From: Melanopsichium pennsylvanicum
Lineage: Eukaryota; Basidiomycota; Ustilaginomycetes; Ustilaginales
DNA: 64,000 nt
NCBI GenBank assembly: GCA_900208305.1
Contig: OAPG01000001.1
Coordinates: 930,001-994,000 of the forward strand
Direction: 5' to 3'
Under the pieces are notes generated by a model. That model was not told the origin of the DNA. It did no database searches and saw only the letters and a program-made list of their open reading frames with translations. The translations under genes and the position numbers were made by a program. Positions 29,301 through 38,698 of the stretch are shown one piece after another (positions within the stretch are counted from its first letter, which is position 1; the number at the start of each line of letters is the position of its first letter).

Positions 29301-31986
29301 GCTTTCTATGTAGCATTGACTCGGCGTGATCGTTGTCTGTGTACGTCTTTCCGAACTCTTCTTCTTCGCTCCCGGTGGGCCGACTTGTATCCTGGGCTTG
29401 TTCAAGCCAGTAGTACAGATCTTGGCCGGGACAGTATTCCAAGACCAAGAACAGCCAATTTGGCGTCTCGTACGTCCGGTAGAGGGTGACGATGTTTGGA
29501 TGAGCCGGAATGGACTGGTGAATGGTGGCTTCCAATCGTTGCACCTCGAGCATGTCCTCGGGCAAGTCGCGCTTGCACAAACATTTGAGTGCAAACTCTT
29601 TGCCTGGGCGAAGACGGGTATCAATTTTGAGGTCCTTGCGCCTCCTCTCTTCGAGAGCCGGCGAGTTGTGAAAGCCGTCTCCCCTGTCTTTGCCATGCGC
29701 CTTGAGGGTGGTACTCAGCAGGTCTTCGGATGAGGCGACCATTGTCAGGTCAGTGTCCTCATTCGATTTTTGACTGGCGACGCCAGACACGCCCGAACGG
29801 GAAGAGGAGTTGGGTATGGCCATACTTTTCTGAGACGTATGCTCGGCTGCTTCCTCGGCGCTGACCTCTTTGACGAGATAGACAGCCGCATAACTTCCTT
29901 CTCCAAGTTTGCGAATGACTTCGAGCTTGCTTCCGGTGAGATCCTCATTTTGGTCAACGAAGCCTGTGGTTGTTTCGGCAATCTTGATAATATGACCATC
30001 GTGCTCGAGACCTGGGCCAAGCAGATCTCCAATCTCAAAGACGTCTCCAAGAGGGTGACCTTCGATAGCGTATGTGCTGTGTTGGCGACTCAGCGAGTGA
30101 CTTTCGGAGGCCCCGTATTCCATCATCTCGGAGAGATCGAAGAAATCCTGCTCACTGTCCTCGGTCACGACGGAATCGCGGTCGATCTCCGATGCGGCAA
30201 CATCGGAAGCTGCAGCTTCTCGTCTAACAAGCTGAGCTCTTAGCTTGGCAAGCAAGGAAGCGCTATCAAGAGGCTGCTCCAAAAGACTGGAGGTGTTGGA
30301 CACGAGAGAACGGGGCTGATTATCTTCCGGGTTCGGTGCGGCAGCGACATTCGCGGCATTGCGTTGCTGCTGTTCAGCAATGAGGTCAGGAAGATGGATG
30401 GACATGTAGCTCTGTCGACCTCGGAGAGGAGGTCGCGTCGCCTCTTCGTTCTGTTCATCCTCTGGAATGCTTTCATTGTGGTAGAACGGGACGGTCGAGG
30501 GCGGTCGACTGCCAGGCCTGCTGAGCGAGACGGAAGACTCTCTGGAACGAGATAGACCACGTAAACTGGGTGTTCTGACTCGATCGTAATGCGCAACGCT
30601 GGGCTTGAGATCGGAAATACTTCCACGGTTCCTGAGATGAGGTGGACGGTACACACCAATACGAGTAGCCACGGTAGGCGAGTTGGGGGAGAAGACGGCA
30701 GAGCTTCGTCGTGAGTGTGACATGGTATGACCGACACCACCAGATACTACTGAATTGAACGACTCGCGACGGGATGCCGTGGTCGGGCGAGGTTGAGGTG
30801 AAGCGCTGCTGAGCATCGAGGCGATGCTATTGACGACTCTGTCGCCGTTGCTGTGGGCTTCGGCGATGACTGGGGGATGGCGCGTCATGGGCGACAGTGT
30901 GCGATGACTGAGCTTGGGCGAAGAAGTTGGGCTGAGCATGACAGGATTGCCAGATACACTGCCAGGTTGTTGGCGTTGCGCGAAGTTTGAGGCGACCAAA
31001 GGCGATCTCTTGGGCGAGGAATGGATGTTGACGCTCGGACCGCGGTTGAAGAGTGATGTACCGGAGACGCTATTCTCTTGGCGTGCGAGCCCATGGCCAG
31101 GGCTGGGCGTGCGAGGCACAAAGAGATTGGACGATTGGAACTGCTCTACAGGCCCCTTGATTAATGGTGTTGGACGTAGCTTGGCTCCATTGGGCCCATC
31201 GGCAAGCGATCGCTCCATGCTAGATTCGCGCAGATGATTTGGCGTGCTTGGGATACTTGGTAGTGAGCTAGTTGGTGTGAGCATCCAGTTGTTGTTGCGA
31301 TCTGTGGCCTCCTGCTTTTGCTGTTCGTGATTTGATTGTTGTTGACCATGGTGGTTGGGTTTGAACGGCGTAGAAGCTGTTGAAAAGAAGCGTGATGCTT
31401 CGTTCGGCTCGATGCGTAAAGGCTGGAGATATGTGGCCGGCCCAATAGCTTGAGTCTTTTCAAGGGACGATGAAAGAGGCCAGTGGTAGCGTGCTGCAGC
31501 AAAGCCAGAAGCGTTGGGCTTGGTAGGTGAGGTACCAAACTCGGGGGCTCTCCCAATCAAGCCGGTGCCCATGCTGCTGGGTTTGATGGTATGGGGAGTG
31601 TTGGGATGAGGATGAGGATGGTCACCTGTCACCCAATTTGCATCAAGCATACCGGCTGTTTCCCGCTTCAGACTGGAGGATAGCAAGGATGGCGTTCCCC
31701 TGGCCGAGTGCCCATTCACAGCAGACCCATTAGCGTGTCTGTCGTAGGAGGAGGAATAGGCAATAGCGACGGGCTGTGAGTGATTGGAAGAGGCCTGATG
31801 CGGATTAATAGAAGAAGATGCGATGGGATGCGCATTGGCCCTCCAGTTGTCGTGTAGTTTATCTTTGTCTTTGCGGTGTGCATGGTTGCCTCGTTGCGAA
31901 GGAGCGGGCACTGGCTGAGGAGCCGAGTTGGGCTGGCCGCCACGTCTCCAACTAGGAGCATCGCTGCTGGAAATGTGTGCGGACAT
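26326..31986 (-). CDS. Large Ser/Thr protein kinase, KSP1-like
   Basis: The 1886-aa product has a long disordered Ser/Pro/His-rich N-terminus (about 1-680). The kinase domain runs at about 685-1130 and is followed by a disordered acidic and Ser/Thr-rich tail. Kinase motifs seen are the Gly loop LGEGSYAAVYLV, the ATP Lys in FALKCL, SHRDIKPENF (near 959), TDFGLATA (near 1008) and the C-lobe segment ADVWSLGVVLLNLLF. The text after it (CPSFAAYCQEPIHFLMDSFDGLTET...) resembles fungal Ksp1/Ran1-type kinases. In yeast these act in nutrient signalling, autophagy and filamentous growth, and a similar role here is inferred. Insertions of about 85 residues before the ATP Lys and about 60 before the catalytic loop enlarge the domain. 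The tail ends in a basic, possibly amphipathic helix. Upstream of 31986 the frame has only a TTG, so this ATG is the start. Confidence 0.85.
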   Translation of the reverse strand: MSAHISSSDAPSWRRGGQPNSAPQPVPAPSQRGNHAHRKDKDKLHDNWRANAHPIASSSINPHQASSNHSQPVAIAYSSSYDRHANGSAVNGHSARGTPSLLSSSLKRETAGMLDANWVTGDHPHPHPNTPHTIKPSSMGTGLIGRAPEFGTSPTKPNASGFAAARYHWPLSSSLEKTQAIGPATYLQPLRIEPNEASRFFSTASTPFKPNHHGQQQSNHEQQKQEATDRNNNWMLTPTSSLPSIPSTPNHLRESSMERSLADGPNGAKLRPTPLIKGPVEQFQSSNLFVPRTPSPGHGLARQENSVSGTSLFNRGPSVNIHSSPKRSPLVASNFAQRQQPGSVSGNPVMLSPTSSPKLSHRTLSPMTRHPPVIAEAHSNGDRVVNSIASMLSSASPQPRPTTASRRESFNSVVSGGVGHTMSHSRRSSAVFSPNSPTVATRIGVYRPPHLRNRGSISDLKPSVAHYDRVRTPSLRGLSRSRESSVSLSRPGSRPPSTVPFYHNESIPEDEQNEEATRPPLRGRQSYMSIHLPDLIAEQQQRNAANVAAAPNPEDNQPRSLVSNTSSLLEQPLDSASLLAKLRAQLVRREAAASDVAASEIDRDSVVTEDSEQDFFDLSEMMEYGASESHSLSRQHSTYAIEGHPLGDVFEIGDLLGPGLEHDGHIIKIAETTTGFVDQNEDLTGSKLEVIRKLGEGSYAAVYLVKEVSAEEAAEHTSQKSMAIPNSSSRSGVSGVASQKSNEDTDLTMVASSEDLLSTTLKAHGKDRGDGFHNSPALEERRRKDLKIDTRLRPGKEFALKCLCKRDLPEDMLEVQRLEATIHQSIPAHPNIVTLYRTYETPNWLFLVLEYCPGQDLYYWLEQAQDTSRPTGSEEEEFGKTYTDNDHAESMLHRKLEGSSGNDNYRVRGSSLDATPPSPSLLATTSGHILLSKRRIRLIARMFRQICDAVQFCHDRGVSHRDIKPENFIVEDRRTVEQMQSACPDTSASTLVDSTRDGDDTQVIVKMTDFGLATAEDRCDDFDCGSKPYMAFECHNNVSATYDPKQADVWSLGVVLLNLLFHRSPFTEPSMNCPSFAAYCQEPIHFLMDSFDGLTETVAQFLSENVFCSISDNDDASQKRISASEFSHWASGLVDHMGLSGSGPGRISRGASMYTTNPLIHSRTGSMSTLPSLLSSPRPRARSLARDTDYVPDLDMAADVTLRATFAAAGHGSVSPQPALFTPDVLPSPTFTPSPQPPDRNPFDTQYGAIAEAERGPQTVVEQEEQRNLDATQNGPHHTPNDLPPSNLRSFSNDALEKLGLASYSSRTRLDVSSDAALYEASRKDEVELVGADIADEVLPEIPEHAVSGEQGDENAGIDDDAGPEEDADHNDSAEAGGGANGSTEVGDKPESVTTSNHSKRRKRGARKGRTLAKQLKRSQSVEGMTEADDSDPAARARERERTIRELALASENLARQMSKMTKPSDAIDGLTSPQITLSKPTAEAAARYSLQSMNETDGDATQLSSTTSTATPATNWTSAAMRRDRMSEHRKTGASVLQDSGRSRVMSWRERNQSVATLSSLASSVTTTSSFGSNSSATSSIYSTASAPAAVQRKDFSARNRTRGSGFGLDTISEREKAAPTKKEVDAKYLAGIFGGGDGPQKKRESTAGRSVDNQSATLRSSVQTQNGASVTLITAEKSDKGSNMFDRLSDSSKTDGAPAHVSPTLRAPNRSQQTIGSVIADGAGQRSVSASSVKSDASSSGVAASFVSRFRRPTSSSSTNKVTSGAEAELARANTIEVDQSLETTVKLGTSIVTRRDASTRTSRLDRVGKDDVSIPASTVTPTKSNGSSSTNNSSKTTKSTSSSTTNTTTNNNNNNNITEADSAPKKRGMGKFLLGVRDSIKKF

Positions 31987-33889
31987 AATGTCGTATCGGC
32001 TGTAGCAAGGTGACGGATGTAGTGAAGCAAGCTGCTGATAAGAGTGATGGTTTTGGCTCAAGACTGGCGAGTGAGCGATCGAAGGGTGACTACGTCGTCG
32101 CTAAGATGGACGATATGAGATACAGCGAGTTGGTTTTTGCATGGGTCTTGAGAGCAGGAGGAGCCTTGAACCAGATTGGAAACAAGGATTGGAGACTAGA
32201 TGAGTCATCCCATCTCGGTGCGAATGATTGACTGGCTGGCGAGGGCGGCAGTGGATTGCTAGCTGGACGTGTACATGCCGCAACGGGGCGAATAGGCTGG
32301 GTAATAGAAGCAACAGGTAGAAGCCATAGGAGAAGATGTTGGAAAAAATTGATGGTCGATGGTCGATGGTATGACCGAGTAGGAGAGAGTGTTTAAAGTC
32401 AGGTTTTGGAGAGACGGGTAGGAGAGATGAATCTAGGTAAAAGTTGACAATATGAAGGTGCGGTCATGCCGCGGAAGCTCTGCTGTGGTTGTGCGTAGAA
32501 GCCACGGGGGTATGGTGGTGGAAGTGCAGGTCAGAAAGGCGTTGCGGGAGATTGGTTGAGAAGGTGAGCGAAAAGAGGGTGTGTGATTTGGTTGGATTGA
32601 GCGCTTCGAAGGGTTTGAAAAACGAGATGACAAGCGTATGGACAGTTGGTTTGAGATGCCGCCAAAAAGAAGGAATGAGTTGAAAAAGCGGTGGATGTGA
32701 CAGTTGCGGTGAGGTTGATGAGCCACAAGGAACGGAAGGAACTGATCCGGTATGTTCAACGAGTACACGAGAGGGCGCTGTCAACGGATGACTATTGAGG
32801 TAGCTTGGCGCTGCAGGGTCTCTAGCGCGTAGCGGACGAAGCAGATGGTGATGGTATCGAGACGATGTTGGCGTGAACTGCAGAAGGACACCTGTTGCAG
32901 CGTACTGGCGGCAAACGCTCAAGAAGCTTTTTAGGAGCAAGTGATGGTGCACTAGACGGTGGTGGAGAGATGGTTCGAGCGAGTGTTGCAGGCAGAGCTC
33001 GTTCAACAGAACACATAGACAGCCGAGAGTTGGGCGAGTTAATTTCAAGAAGGGTCTATAAAAGGCACTTTGACCGAGAGTCTCCTCCAGCCGACACAGC
33101 GTTGTCTAGAATTCAGTTTATTAAATAAATAAAACTAGGGTGCATTAGCATCTCCAAGCCTACGCCTACGGTTCATTGAGCCTTTCGAAAAGCTCAATTT
33201 TCCAATGTGGCCCGCTCTAGACAGTGACCTTAGTACACTCCGAGGACTGCATCATGAGGACTAACGAAGAGTGCATGTCAAATAATGCAACGCGGTTCAA
33301 ACGGGTGACCTCATGGTCCATGCAGTAAATTAGCAAGCAAGGACGAGCCCGGAAGTGCGTGCCATCTGCATAAACACTGCGTCAGTGCATGGAAATACAG
33401 AGTATGTCTACCATGTGCGCATTTTTCAATTTTGGTCACATGAATATTTTCTTGTTGTGCTCTCTGTACTGGATAAAGGAACCAAAAATCTGTAGAGAAC
33501 GAATTTCGAAAGTCAATGTTTTGGACCTGATGAGTCAGCACTGCAATTTTCCACAAAGATGTTAACTCGCTTCAAACTCCCAGTCACTCGATAAAGAAAC
33601 TGTGTGTAGTGGTCACGTGACTATGCTGACCCAGGACGCAGCTGAGCCAAAGATCAACACCAACAGCCAAATTGCCTTCTCACAAGCTGCAGGTCCCCCC
33701 AAAAAAACACACACACAACTGTGACTAAACGCACACTCTCTTTGCTCCACTAACTGCCACAGCCAACCATTGCCTGTCCTCAACGCTTTGTCTGGATTCC
33801 GCCCGCCCGTCCGCCTTTCTTCCTTCTCTTTTTACTTTCCTCCATCTACACCAACACTTCCATCTGCGTTAAGACGCATCGTCATCATC
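31987..33889. other. Divergent intergenic region, kinase and UBC7, 1.9 kb
   Basis: A large kinase such as this may have a long 5' leader here. Visible items are a GATGGTC repeat near 32351-32371 and a good TATA match (TATAAAAGG) at 33057-33065 on the plus strand, more than 800 bp from the UBC7 ATG and with no gene directly after it. The minus-strand frame at 32464-33048 is open but resembles no protein. Confidence 0.5.
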
Positions 33890-34492
33890 ATGTTCAACAG
33901 CAGAGCCTCGTCCAGCGCTGCAATCAAGCGCCTCACCATTGAATACAAGCAACTTTCTACCGACCCAAACTCGCTCTTCCCCGCTGTAGGACCTATTTCA
34001 GAGGACAATTATCTCGAATGGGAGGCACTTGTACCGGGTCCTGACGGTACACCCTTTGAAGGAGGTGTATTCTCTGCTCGTCTCACTTTCCCAGCATCGT
34101 ACCCATTGGAACCGCCAACCATGCGATTCGAACCACCCATCTTCCACCCAAACGTCTACTCAGATGGTCTTGTATGCATATCTATCCTTCATGCTCCAGG
34201 CGATGATCCAAACATGTATGAGTCCTCCTCCGAACGATGGTCCCCCGTTCAGTCCATCGAGAAGATCTTGTTGTCCGTACTCAGCATGCTTGCTGAACCA
34301 AATGTGGAGAGCGGAGCAAATATCGATGCTTGCGTAAGTACATCCTATCTCGATCTTGGTTCATCATATTTGATCAAAACTCCACTGATCATCTCACACG
34401 GCTTTCGCTTTCAACAGAAAATATACAGGGACGACAGAGAAGGATACGAGAAAATCATTCGTGATTCTGTCAAGGAACAACTCGGTTTGTAG
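33890..34492 (+). CDS. UBC7: Ubiquitin-conjugating enzyme E2, Ubc7/UBE2G type (two exons)
   Basis: Exons 33890-34333 and 34418-34492 give 172 aa, close to yeast Ubc7 (165 aa). Ubc7 is the E2 of ER-associated degradation, held at the ER by Cue1 and working with Hrd1 and Doa10. The UBC fold shows FEGGVFSARLTFPASYPLEPP, the HPN motif at 86-88 and the catalytic Cys96 (DGLVCISIL). The extra acidic loop typical of the G class follows (HAPGDDPNMYESSSERWSPVQS). The intron is 34334-34417 (GTAAGT...CAACAG), phase 0. Splicing yields ANIDAC-KIYRDDREGYEKI, the expected family ending. The intron is 84 bp with no in-frame stop, so the unspliced frame is also open. The start is the ATG before FNSRASSSAAIKRL. 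Confidence 0.92.
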   Translation: MFNSRASSSAAIKRLTIEYKQLSTDPNSLFPAVGPISEDNYLEWEALVPGPDGTPFEGGVFSARLTFPASYPLEPPTMRFEPPIFHPNVYSDGLVCISILHAPGDDPNMYESSSERWSPVQSIEKILLSVLSMLAEPNVESGANIDACVSTSYLDLGSSYLIKTPLIISHGFRFQQKIYRDDREGYEKIIRDSVKEQLGL

Positions 34493-34946
34493 ACCACACA
34501 GCTTCCATCCGCTTGGCTTTCATCCTAATTTATCACAAGCATGGACGTCCTCGGCATGATACTCCTTCAATTGTGGCCTGTGTTCCGCACGCATGCCTGT
34601 GAACCAAGCACATCCCGATTTCACTATTGCGCAGAAGTTCACCTCACCAGCACACACAGCATTTGGAGTGCATGGACACATGACACTGATCAGGGCTTCC
34701 CCTTTTCTCGCCTCAACAACAAACGCGATTGCAAAGAGCACACTTGAACAATGTTGCCGAATCGAGATGCCAAGCAGCTCGCTGGCTCAGATTGCAGCAA
34801 TCGCGACTCAAGTCTTGGGCAGCACACTGAGAATGTTTTGAGTATTCGTCAACACGTCAGCATTCCATTGGGATTACAGGATCCCATACCCACGTAGACT
34901 AGCAAAACACCACTCGCTATGTGTGTTGCCACCAACTGCGCGCTGC
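34493..34946. other. Convergent 3' intergenic region, UBC7 and UFE1
   Basis: This is ordinary-composition 3' flank of two convergent genes. Short open frames exist but nothing is recognisable. Confidence 0.5.
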
Positions 34947-36146
34947 TCAATCCATCCAGTGGAGGAACAGCAACGCCAGTCCACTACCCACCAAGAAGAT
35001 ACTCAAAAACTTGTCTGCCTCCCGACTTCTCTGCCTCGACTTTCTCAATTCCTCATTGCCTCTACCCACCTCTGTCCCCACTCCGATCGCCTCGTCCAAC
35101 AATTGATCCGTCATCTCTCCCTGCTGCTCTAGCTGCTGCACAACTTGCGTCTGTAACTCGCTGATCTCGTACAGCCGACTCTCCGCTTTCTTGATCGCAG
35201 CCAAATCCGACTCGAGAGACTTGATGAGTTCCGAAGATTCGTTCTCAAACATCTCGATCTGATCTGCAGAAAGTTGACCACTAATGTCCTTCCCGACCAA
35301 GGACGATTCTGAGTCGAGTTCAGGATTGTAGGACCCTCCAACAGTGCCTCGGATGACTGCAGGTGCGGAGGACGTAGCGCCCGCTGATGAGGATGAGGCA
35401 CCAACCTGTTGCTGAAGTTCAAGTCTCGAGTTGGCCAAAGACCTTGTCTTCTCTCTTTGCACTCTTAAGCGCGCTTCTTGCATATCGCTCTGCAGCGAGC
35501 TAGCCTTGGACAAGAGCATCGAGAGATACTGTGTGATGCTTGCGCGATGCGCAGAGATGAGACTCGAGGCGAGAATGGATGTGGATGAGTCCCTTGCTGT
35601 CGAGAGCGCGAGGAGACTGTTGAATGGCGAAAGCGCTGATGGCGTAGTTGGAGCATTCTTCTTGCGCGCCTCCTCTGCACGTTCGAGCTCTTTTATGCTC
35701 TCAAGGCAGCGTTTAACCACGACTTTTACTTGAAAGTCGATTTCGTCTCGCTGAGTATCGGTGAGCAGACCGGTGAGCACTTTCCACTTGGCGAACGCGG
35801 ATCCTATGCCGTCCTCCTGATCTTCGGGCGACTCAGTGACATTTTCTGCATCTTCGCGGAGATGCTGTGCACGAGATTTGTTACCGAGCGCAAGATATTT
35901 GCGACGTATTGAATACAAGAAGCCGAGAAGCGAGATGATATGCTTGCGAATGATGTAGGCCTGGGCTAGCCATTGCTTGTGTGCCCTCACCACGTTTTCT
36001 GGTGGATCCTTGCGCTTCAGCAGCTTGGAACTTGAGGCAACTGATGACGATGGAGGATACTGTTCGGACCGTTGCGCAAGAAGCGAGTGAAAAGCGGAAG
36101 TTAAGTTTGTTGCTGGTGGCACTCGGGCCTTTTGTGTCGTTTTCAT
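34947..36146 (-). CDS. UFE1: ER t-SNARE, syntaxin-18/Ufe1 type
   Basis: The product is 399 aa, near yeast Ufe1 (346 aa). Ufe1/syntaxin 18 is the Qa-SNARE of the ER that receives retrograde Golgi vesicles and works with the SM protein Sly1. The N-terminus fits the syntaxin-18 N-domain (TNLTSAFHSLLAQR, then helices around HIISLLGFLYSIRRKYLAL). The middle is Ser/Ala-rich. A SNARE-type helix begins near DQIEMFENESSELIKSLESD and runs through SRLYEISELQTQVVQQLEQQ, where the central Gln is expected. A basic patch (RKSRQRSREADK) precedes a single C-terminal membrane anchor (FLSIFLVGSGLALLFLHW). The frame is open upstream to 36461 but the ATG at 36146 gives the family-like N-terminus. It is divergent from ALG12. 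Confidence 0.82.
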   Translation of the reverse strand: MKTTQKARVPPATNLTSAFHSLLAQRSEQYPPSSSVASSSKLLKRKDPPENVVRAHKQWLAQAYIIRKHIISLLGFLYSIRRKYLALGNKSRAQHLREDAENVTESPEDQEDGIGSAFAKWKVLTGLLTDTQRDEIDFQVKVVVKRCLESIKELERAEEARKKNAPTTPSALSPFNSLLALSTARDSSTSILASSLISAHRASITQYLSMLLSKASSLQSDMQEARLRVQREKTRSLANSRLELQQQVGASSSSAGATSSAPAVIRGTVGGSYNPELDSESSLVGKDISGQLSADQIEMFENESSELIKSLESDLAAIKKAESRLYEISELQTQVVQQLEQQGEMTDQLLDEAIGVGTEVGRGNEELRKSRQRSREADKFLSIFLVGSGLALLFLHWMD

Positions 36147-36580
36147 TAGGACGGTATGGCTTGTTGCAACGATGCAACGCAACCACTTCCTGGAGAAAGA
36201 ATGATAGAGCCGAAAAGAGCACCTCCTGGACCTATCGATCCAGCTGATCTCTGGCTTACTGGGACGAGAGGTAATGAAGGGAGAAATGAAAGAAGCGAGG
36301 ATGAGGTGTTGGCAAACTTGGATGTGGAGCGAGACACTCGAAAATCTCGGCACTTGGAAATCATTCACGCCTAAAGGGGATGGCCCGCACTCACACTTCG
36401 TGTCAACAAGTACTGCACCCTCAACGACGACGCTCTCACAGCTGCTGCTTCGGCAAACCATTGTTCGCAGCTTGTGAACATCACCGTCAGGCTTGAGAAG
36501 CTCAGCAGCAATGCCACGCTAAACACAGCCATCTCTGCTCTACCAAATCGTAACCTCTACAACGGTGCATCACTTCAGCG
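36147..36580. promoter_or_regulatory. Divergent promoter region, UFE1 and ALG12
   Basis: The two start codons point away from each other across 434 bp, so both promoters lie here. No specific sites are claimed and no gene was seen. Confidence 0.45.
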
Positions 36581-38440
36581 ATGCACCGCATACGCAAAAT
36601 CATCTGGCTCTTTGGCTTACCCTGCTTGTTCGTTCTCGTCTCCTGGCGCGCCGTTTCTTGCCCATATACAAAGGTGGAAGAGAGTTTCACCATACAGGCA
36701 GTGCACGACATCCTTATTTTTGGCGTCTCTCCTGATGCTCTGGCGCAGTACGACCACCAAGTCTTCCCCGGGGCTGTACCACGCTCATTCATTGGGCCGC
36801 TGCTTTTGGCCACCGTTTCATACCCCTTCATCTTGATATCGCAGACACTCGGCGCAGTAAACACATCAGCAGACGCACAGATAGCTGTCAGGATCTGTCT
36901 CGGCACCATCAATGTGATGGCAGTTGCATTCTTCGCTCAACAATGCTTTGTGACCACGGCGACAGCGAAGAAGCAAGCAGGATCCATCACGCGGGGAAGC
37001 AACGTGGTGCTGGCAGGTCTCTTCCTACTGATCACGGCAGCACAGTTCCACTTTGCATACTGGGCCAGTCGTACTATCCCGAACTCGCTCGCACTGCCTT
37101 TCGTGATTACTGCGATGACGCTGGTCTGCCGAAGCATTGGCAATGTCAGCAAAGGCTCACAAAGTATCCTGGGGGATGTAAGGGCAGCCATCTGGCTTCT
37201 TACCTTTAGCACAATCGTGCTGCGTCTCGAGATTGTAGCAACCCTCATTCCAGTAGGTCTGTACTTGCTGTCGACCGGCAAAATCAACTTCTGGAATGCC
37301 TTCAAGACAGGTGCAATCTCAGGCACGATGAGCGTCATGCTTACAGCCGTCGTCGACACGTACTTCTGGCAAGATTTGGCACATTCGCGAGCAAACGACA
37401 TCCTTGGTGCTTTTGTGACGGGCCTTCATAATCTCGCAACAGGTCAGAAGCCGTTCCTCTTGTGGCCAGAGCTGCATGCACTGCTTTTTAACGTGATCGA
37501 AGGGAAGAGCAGCGAATGGGGCGTCTCACCTTGGCACGCGTATGCGACCTCTTTGGTCCCAAAACTTCTCGCCTTCACCAGTCCTCTGATCTTGTTTGGA
37601 GTTGCGGCAATTGTCAGAGGAGAGCGCAGCGTCGTGGAGGCACGGGCAAGATTTTTGCTGCTGACAGCAGTCACGCATATCGCCATCCTCAGCATGCTGG
37701 GACACAAAGAGTGGCGGTTCGTATTCTACATTCTGCCAGCTCTGAATGTAGTCGCCGCCATCGGTGCAGGGGCTCTATTACGTAGCTGGTTGGCTAAAAC
37801 CATCTTGATTGCCCTCATCCTTTTGCAAGTTTTGCTGAGCTTGTTCACCGGCTACTTGAGCTCGATCAACTATCCTGGTGGAGAGGCGATCAAGCTTCTA
37901 CACGAACAGCTTGGTAGCGCTTCTGGCAGTCAAGGCAGGGTTCACATCGACGTGCTTCCAGCGATGACAGGGGTGACGCTGTTTCAATCGTTGCATTTGG
38001 AGCGCACTCGGTCGCAAGGACTGGTCGATCGCTTTGCAGGACTCCTGCCCACCACGTGCGAGAAAGACGATTGTTGGATCTATGACAAGACCGAGGATCT
38101 ACCCACTTCAGGGCCTGAAGCTGCACAGGCGTGGTCATCATTCACACATATTCTCACCGATGCGCCATACTGCCATGTTTTACGGTCAAGAGAAAGGGGA
38201 GAAGCGCTCGCTGATTCAAGGCAGCTGTTCGAACCCATCACTGAGCCTATCAAGTCTTTTAGCGGGCTGCGACGCAAGAACTTTTCACAGATCAAGGGCG
38301 ATTACATTGGTCTTGCTAAAACGATCATGCAGCTGCCAAATGATTGCGATTTGAATCATTTAATGCGGCTCGTATTACCTGTAGTAATTGTAGAAGAGCC
38401 TGCCGTATGGTTGTGTCGTCGGAAGGATCATATCGCATAG
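36581..38440 (+). CDS. ALG12: Dolichyl-P-Man alpha-1,6-mannosyltransferase Alg12 (GT22)
   Basis: The product is 619 aa with many membrane segments. Alg12 adds the eighth mannose, alpha-1,6-linked, to the lipid-linked oligosaccharide in the ER lumen, using dolichyl-phosphate mannose. The diagnostic N-terminal loop is present at about residues 29-68: CPYTKVEESFTIQAVHDIL, then YDHQVFPGAVPRSFIGPL. The acidic pair in VEES is typical of GT22 catalytic loops. The HKEWRFVFYILPALN segment (near 380) is the other GT22 hallmark. Related GT22 enzymes (Alg9, Gpi10, Smp3) lack the YDHxxFPGxVPR form, so Alg12 is favoured. The start is the first ATG before the first hydrophobic helix. The C-terminal 130 residues are soluble-looking. 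It is about the size of yeast Alg12 (551 aa) plus that tail. Confidence 0.9.
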   Translation: MHRIRKIIWLFGLPCLFVLVSWRAVSCPYTKVEESFTIQAVHDILIFGVSPDALAQYDHQVFPGAVPRSFIGPLLLATVSYPFILISQTLGAVNTSADAQIAVRICLGTINVMAVAFFAQQCFVTTATAKKQAGSITRGSNVVLAGLFLLITAAQFHFAYWASRTIPNSLALPFVITAMTLVCRSIGNVSKGSQSILGDVRAAIWLLTFSTIVLRLEIVATLIPVGLYLLSTGKINFWNAFKTGAISGTMSVMLTAVVDTYFWQDLAHSRANDILGAFVTGLHNLATGQKPFLLWPELHALLFNVIEGKSSEWGVSPWHAYATSLVPKLLAFTSPLILFGVAAIVRGERSVVEARARFLLLTAVTHIAILSMLGHKEWRFVFYILPALNVVAAIGAGALLRSWLAKTILIALILLQVLLSLFTGYLSSINYPGGEAIKLLHEQLGSASGSQGRVHIDVLPAMTGVTLFQSLHLERTRSQGLVDRFAGLLPTTCEKDDCWIYDKTEDLPTSGPEAAQAWSSFTHILTDAPYCHVLRSRERGEALADSRQLFEPITEPIKSFSGLRRKNFSQIKGDYIGLAKTIMQLPNDCDLNHLMRLVLPVVIVEEPAVWLCRRKDHIA

Positions 38441-38698
38441 CAGAACCTAATCACGATCTCGGATGCAATTACGATCTAACAATCTGAAATTTTGCCAAAC
38501 ACCACGTGTGATAGTTGCCGCGGAACCCTTGAAAAAAGCGGCGTGTGTTCCGGTCTGGATACATTGGAACCTTCTCAACCTGGACCTCCAGTCCTGATCG
38601 TTGCCCTACAGTACACTCACCGTCAGCCGGTGGATAAGATTCATAACCTCTCAGCCTTTACACGAGTCCACATACCAGTGCTGGGATCAAGCATCAAG

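Noticed and set aside
33770..33889. N-terminal extension of UBC7 by 40 codons
   Set aside because: The sequence before the ATG at 33890 is not E2-like, and E2s of this class start close to the first helix.
36147..36461. 105-codon N-terminal extension of UFE1
   Set aside because: Syntaxin-18-type proteins begin near the N-domain helix. The extension is unlike any SNARE and covers the probable promoter.
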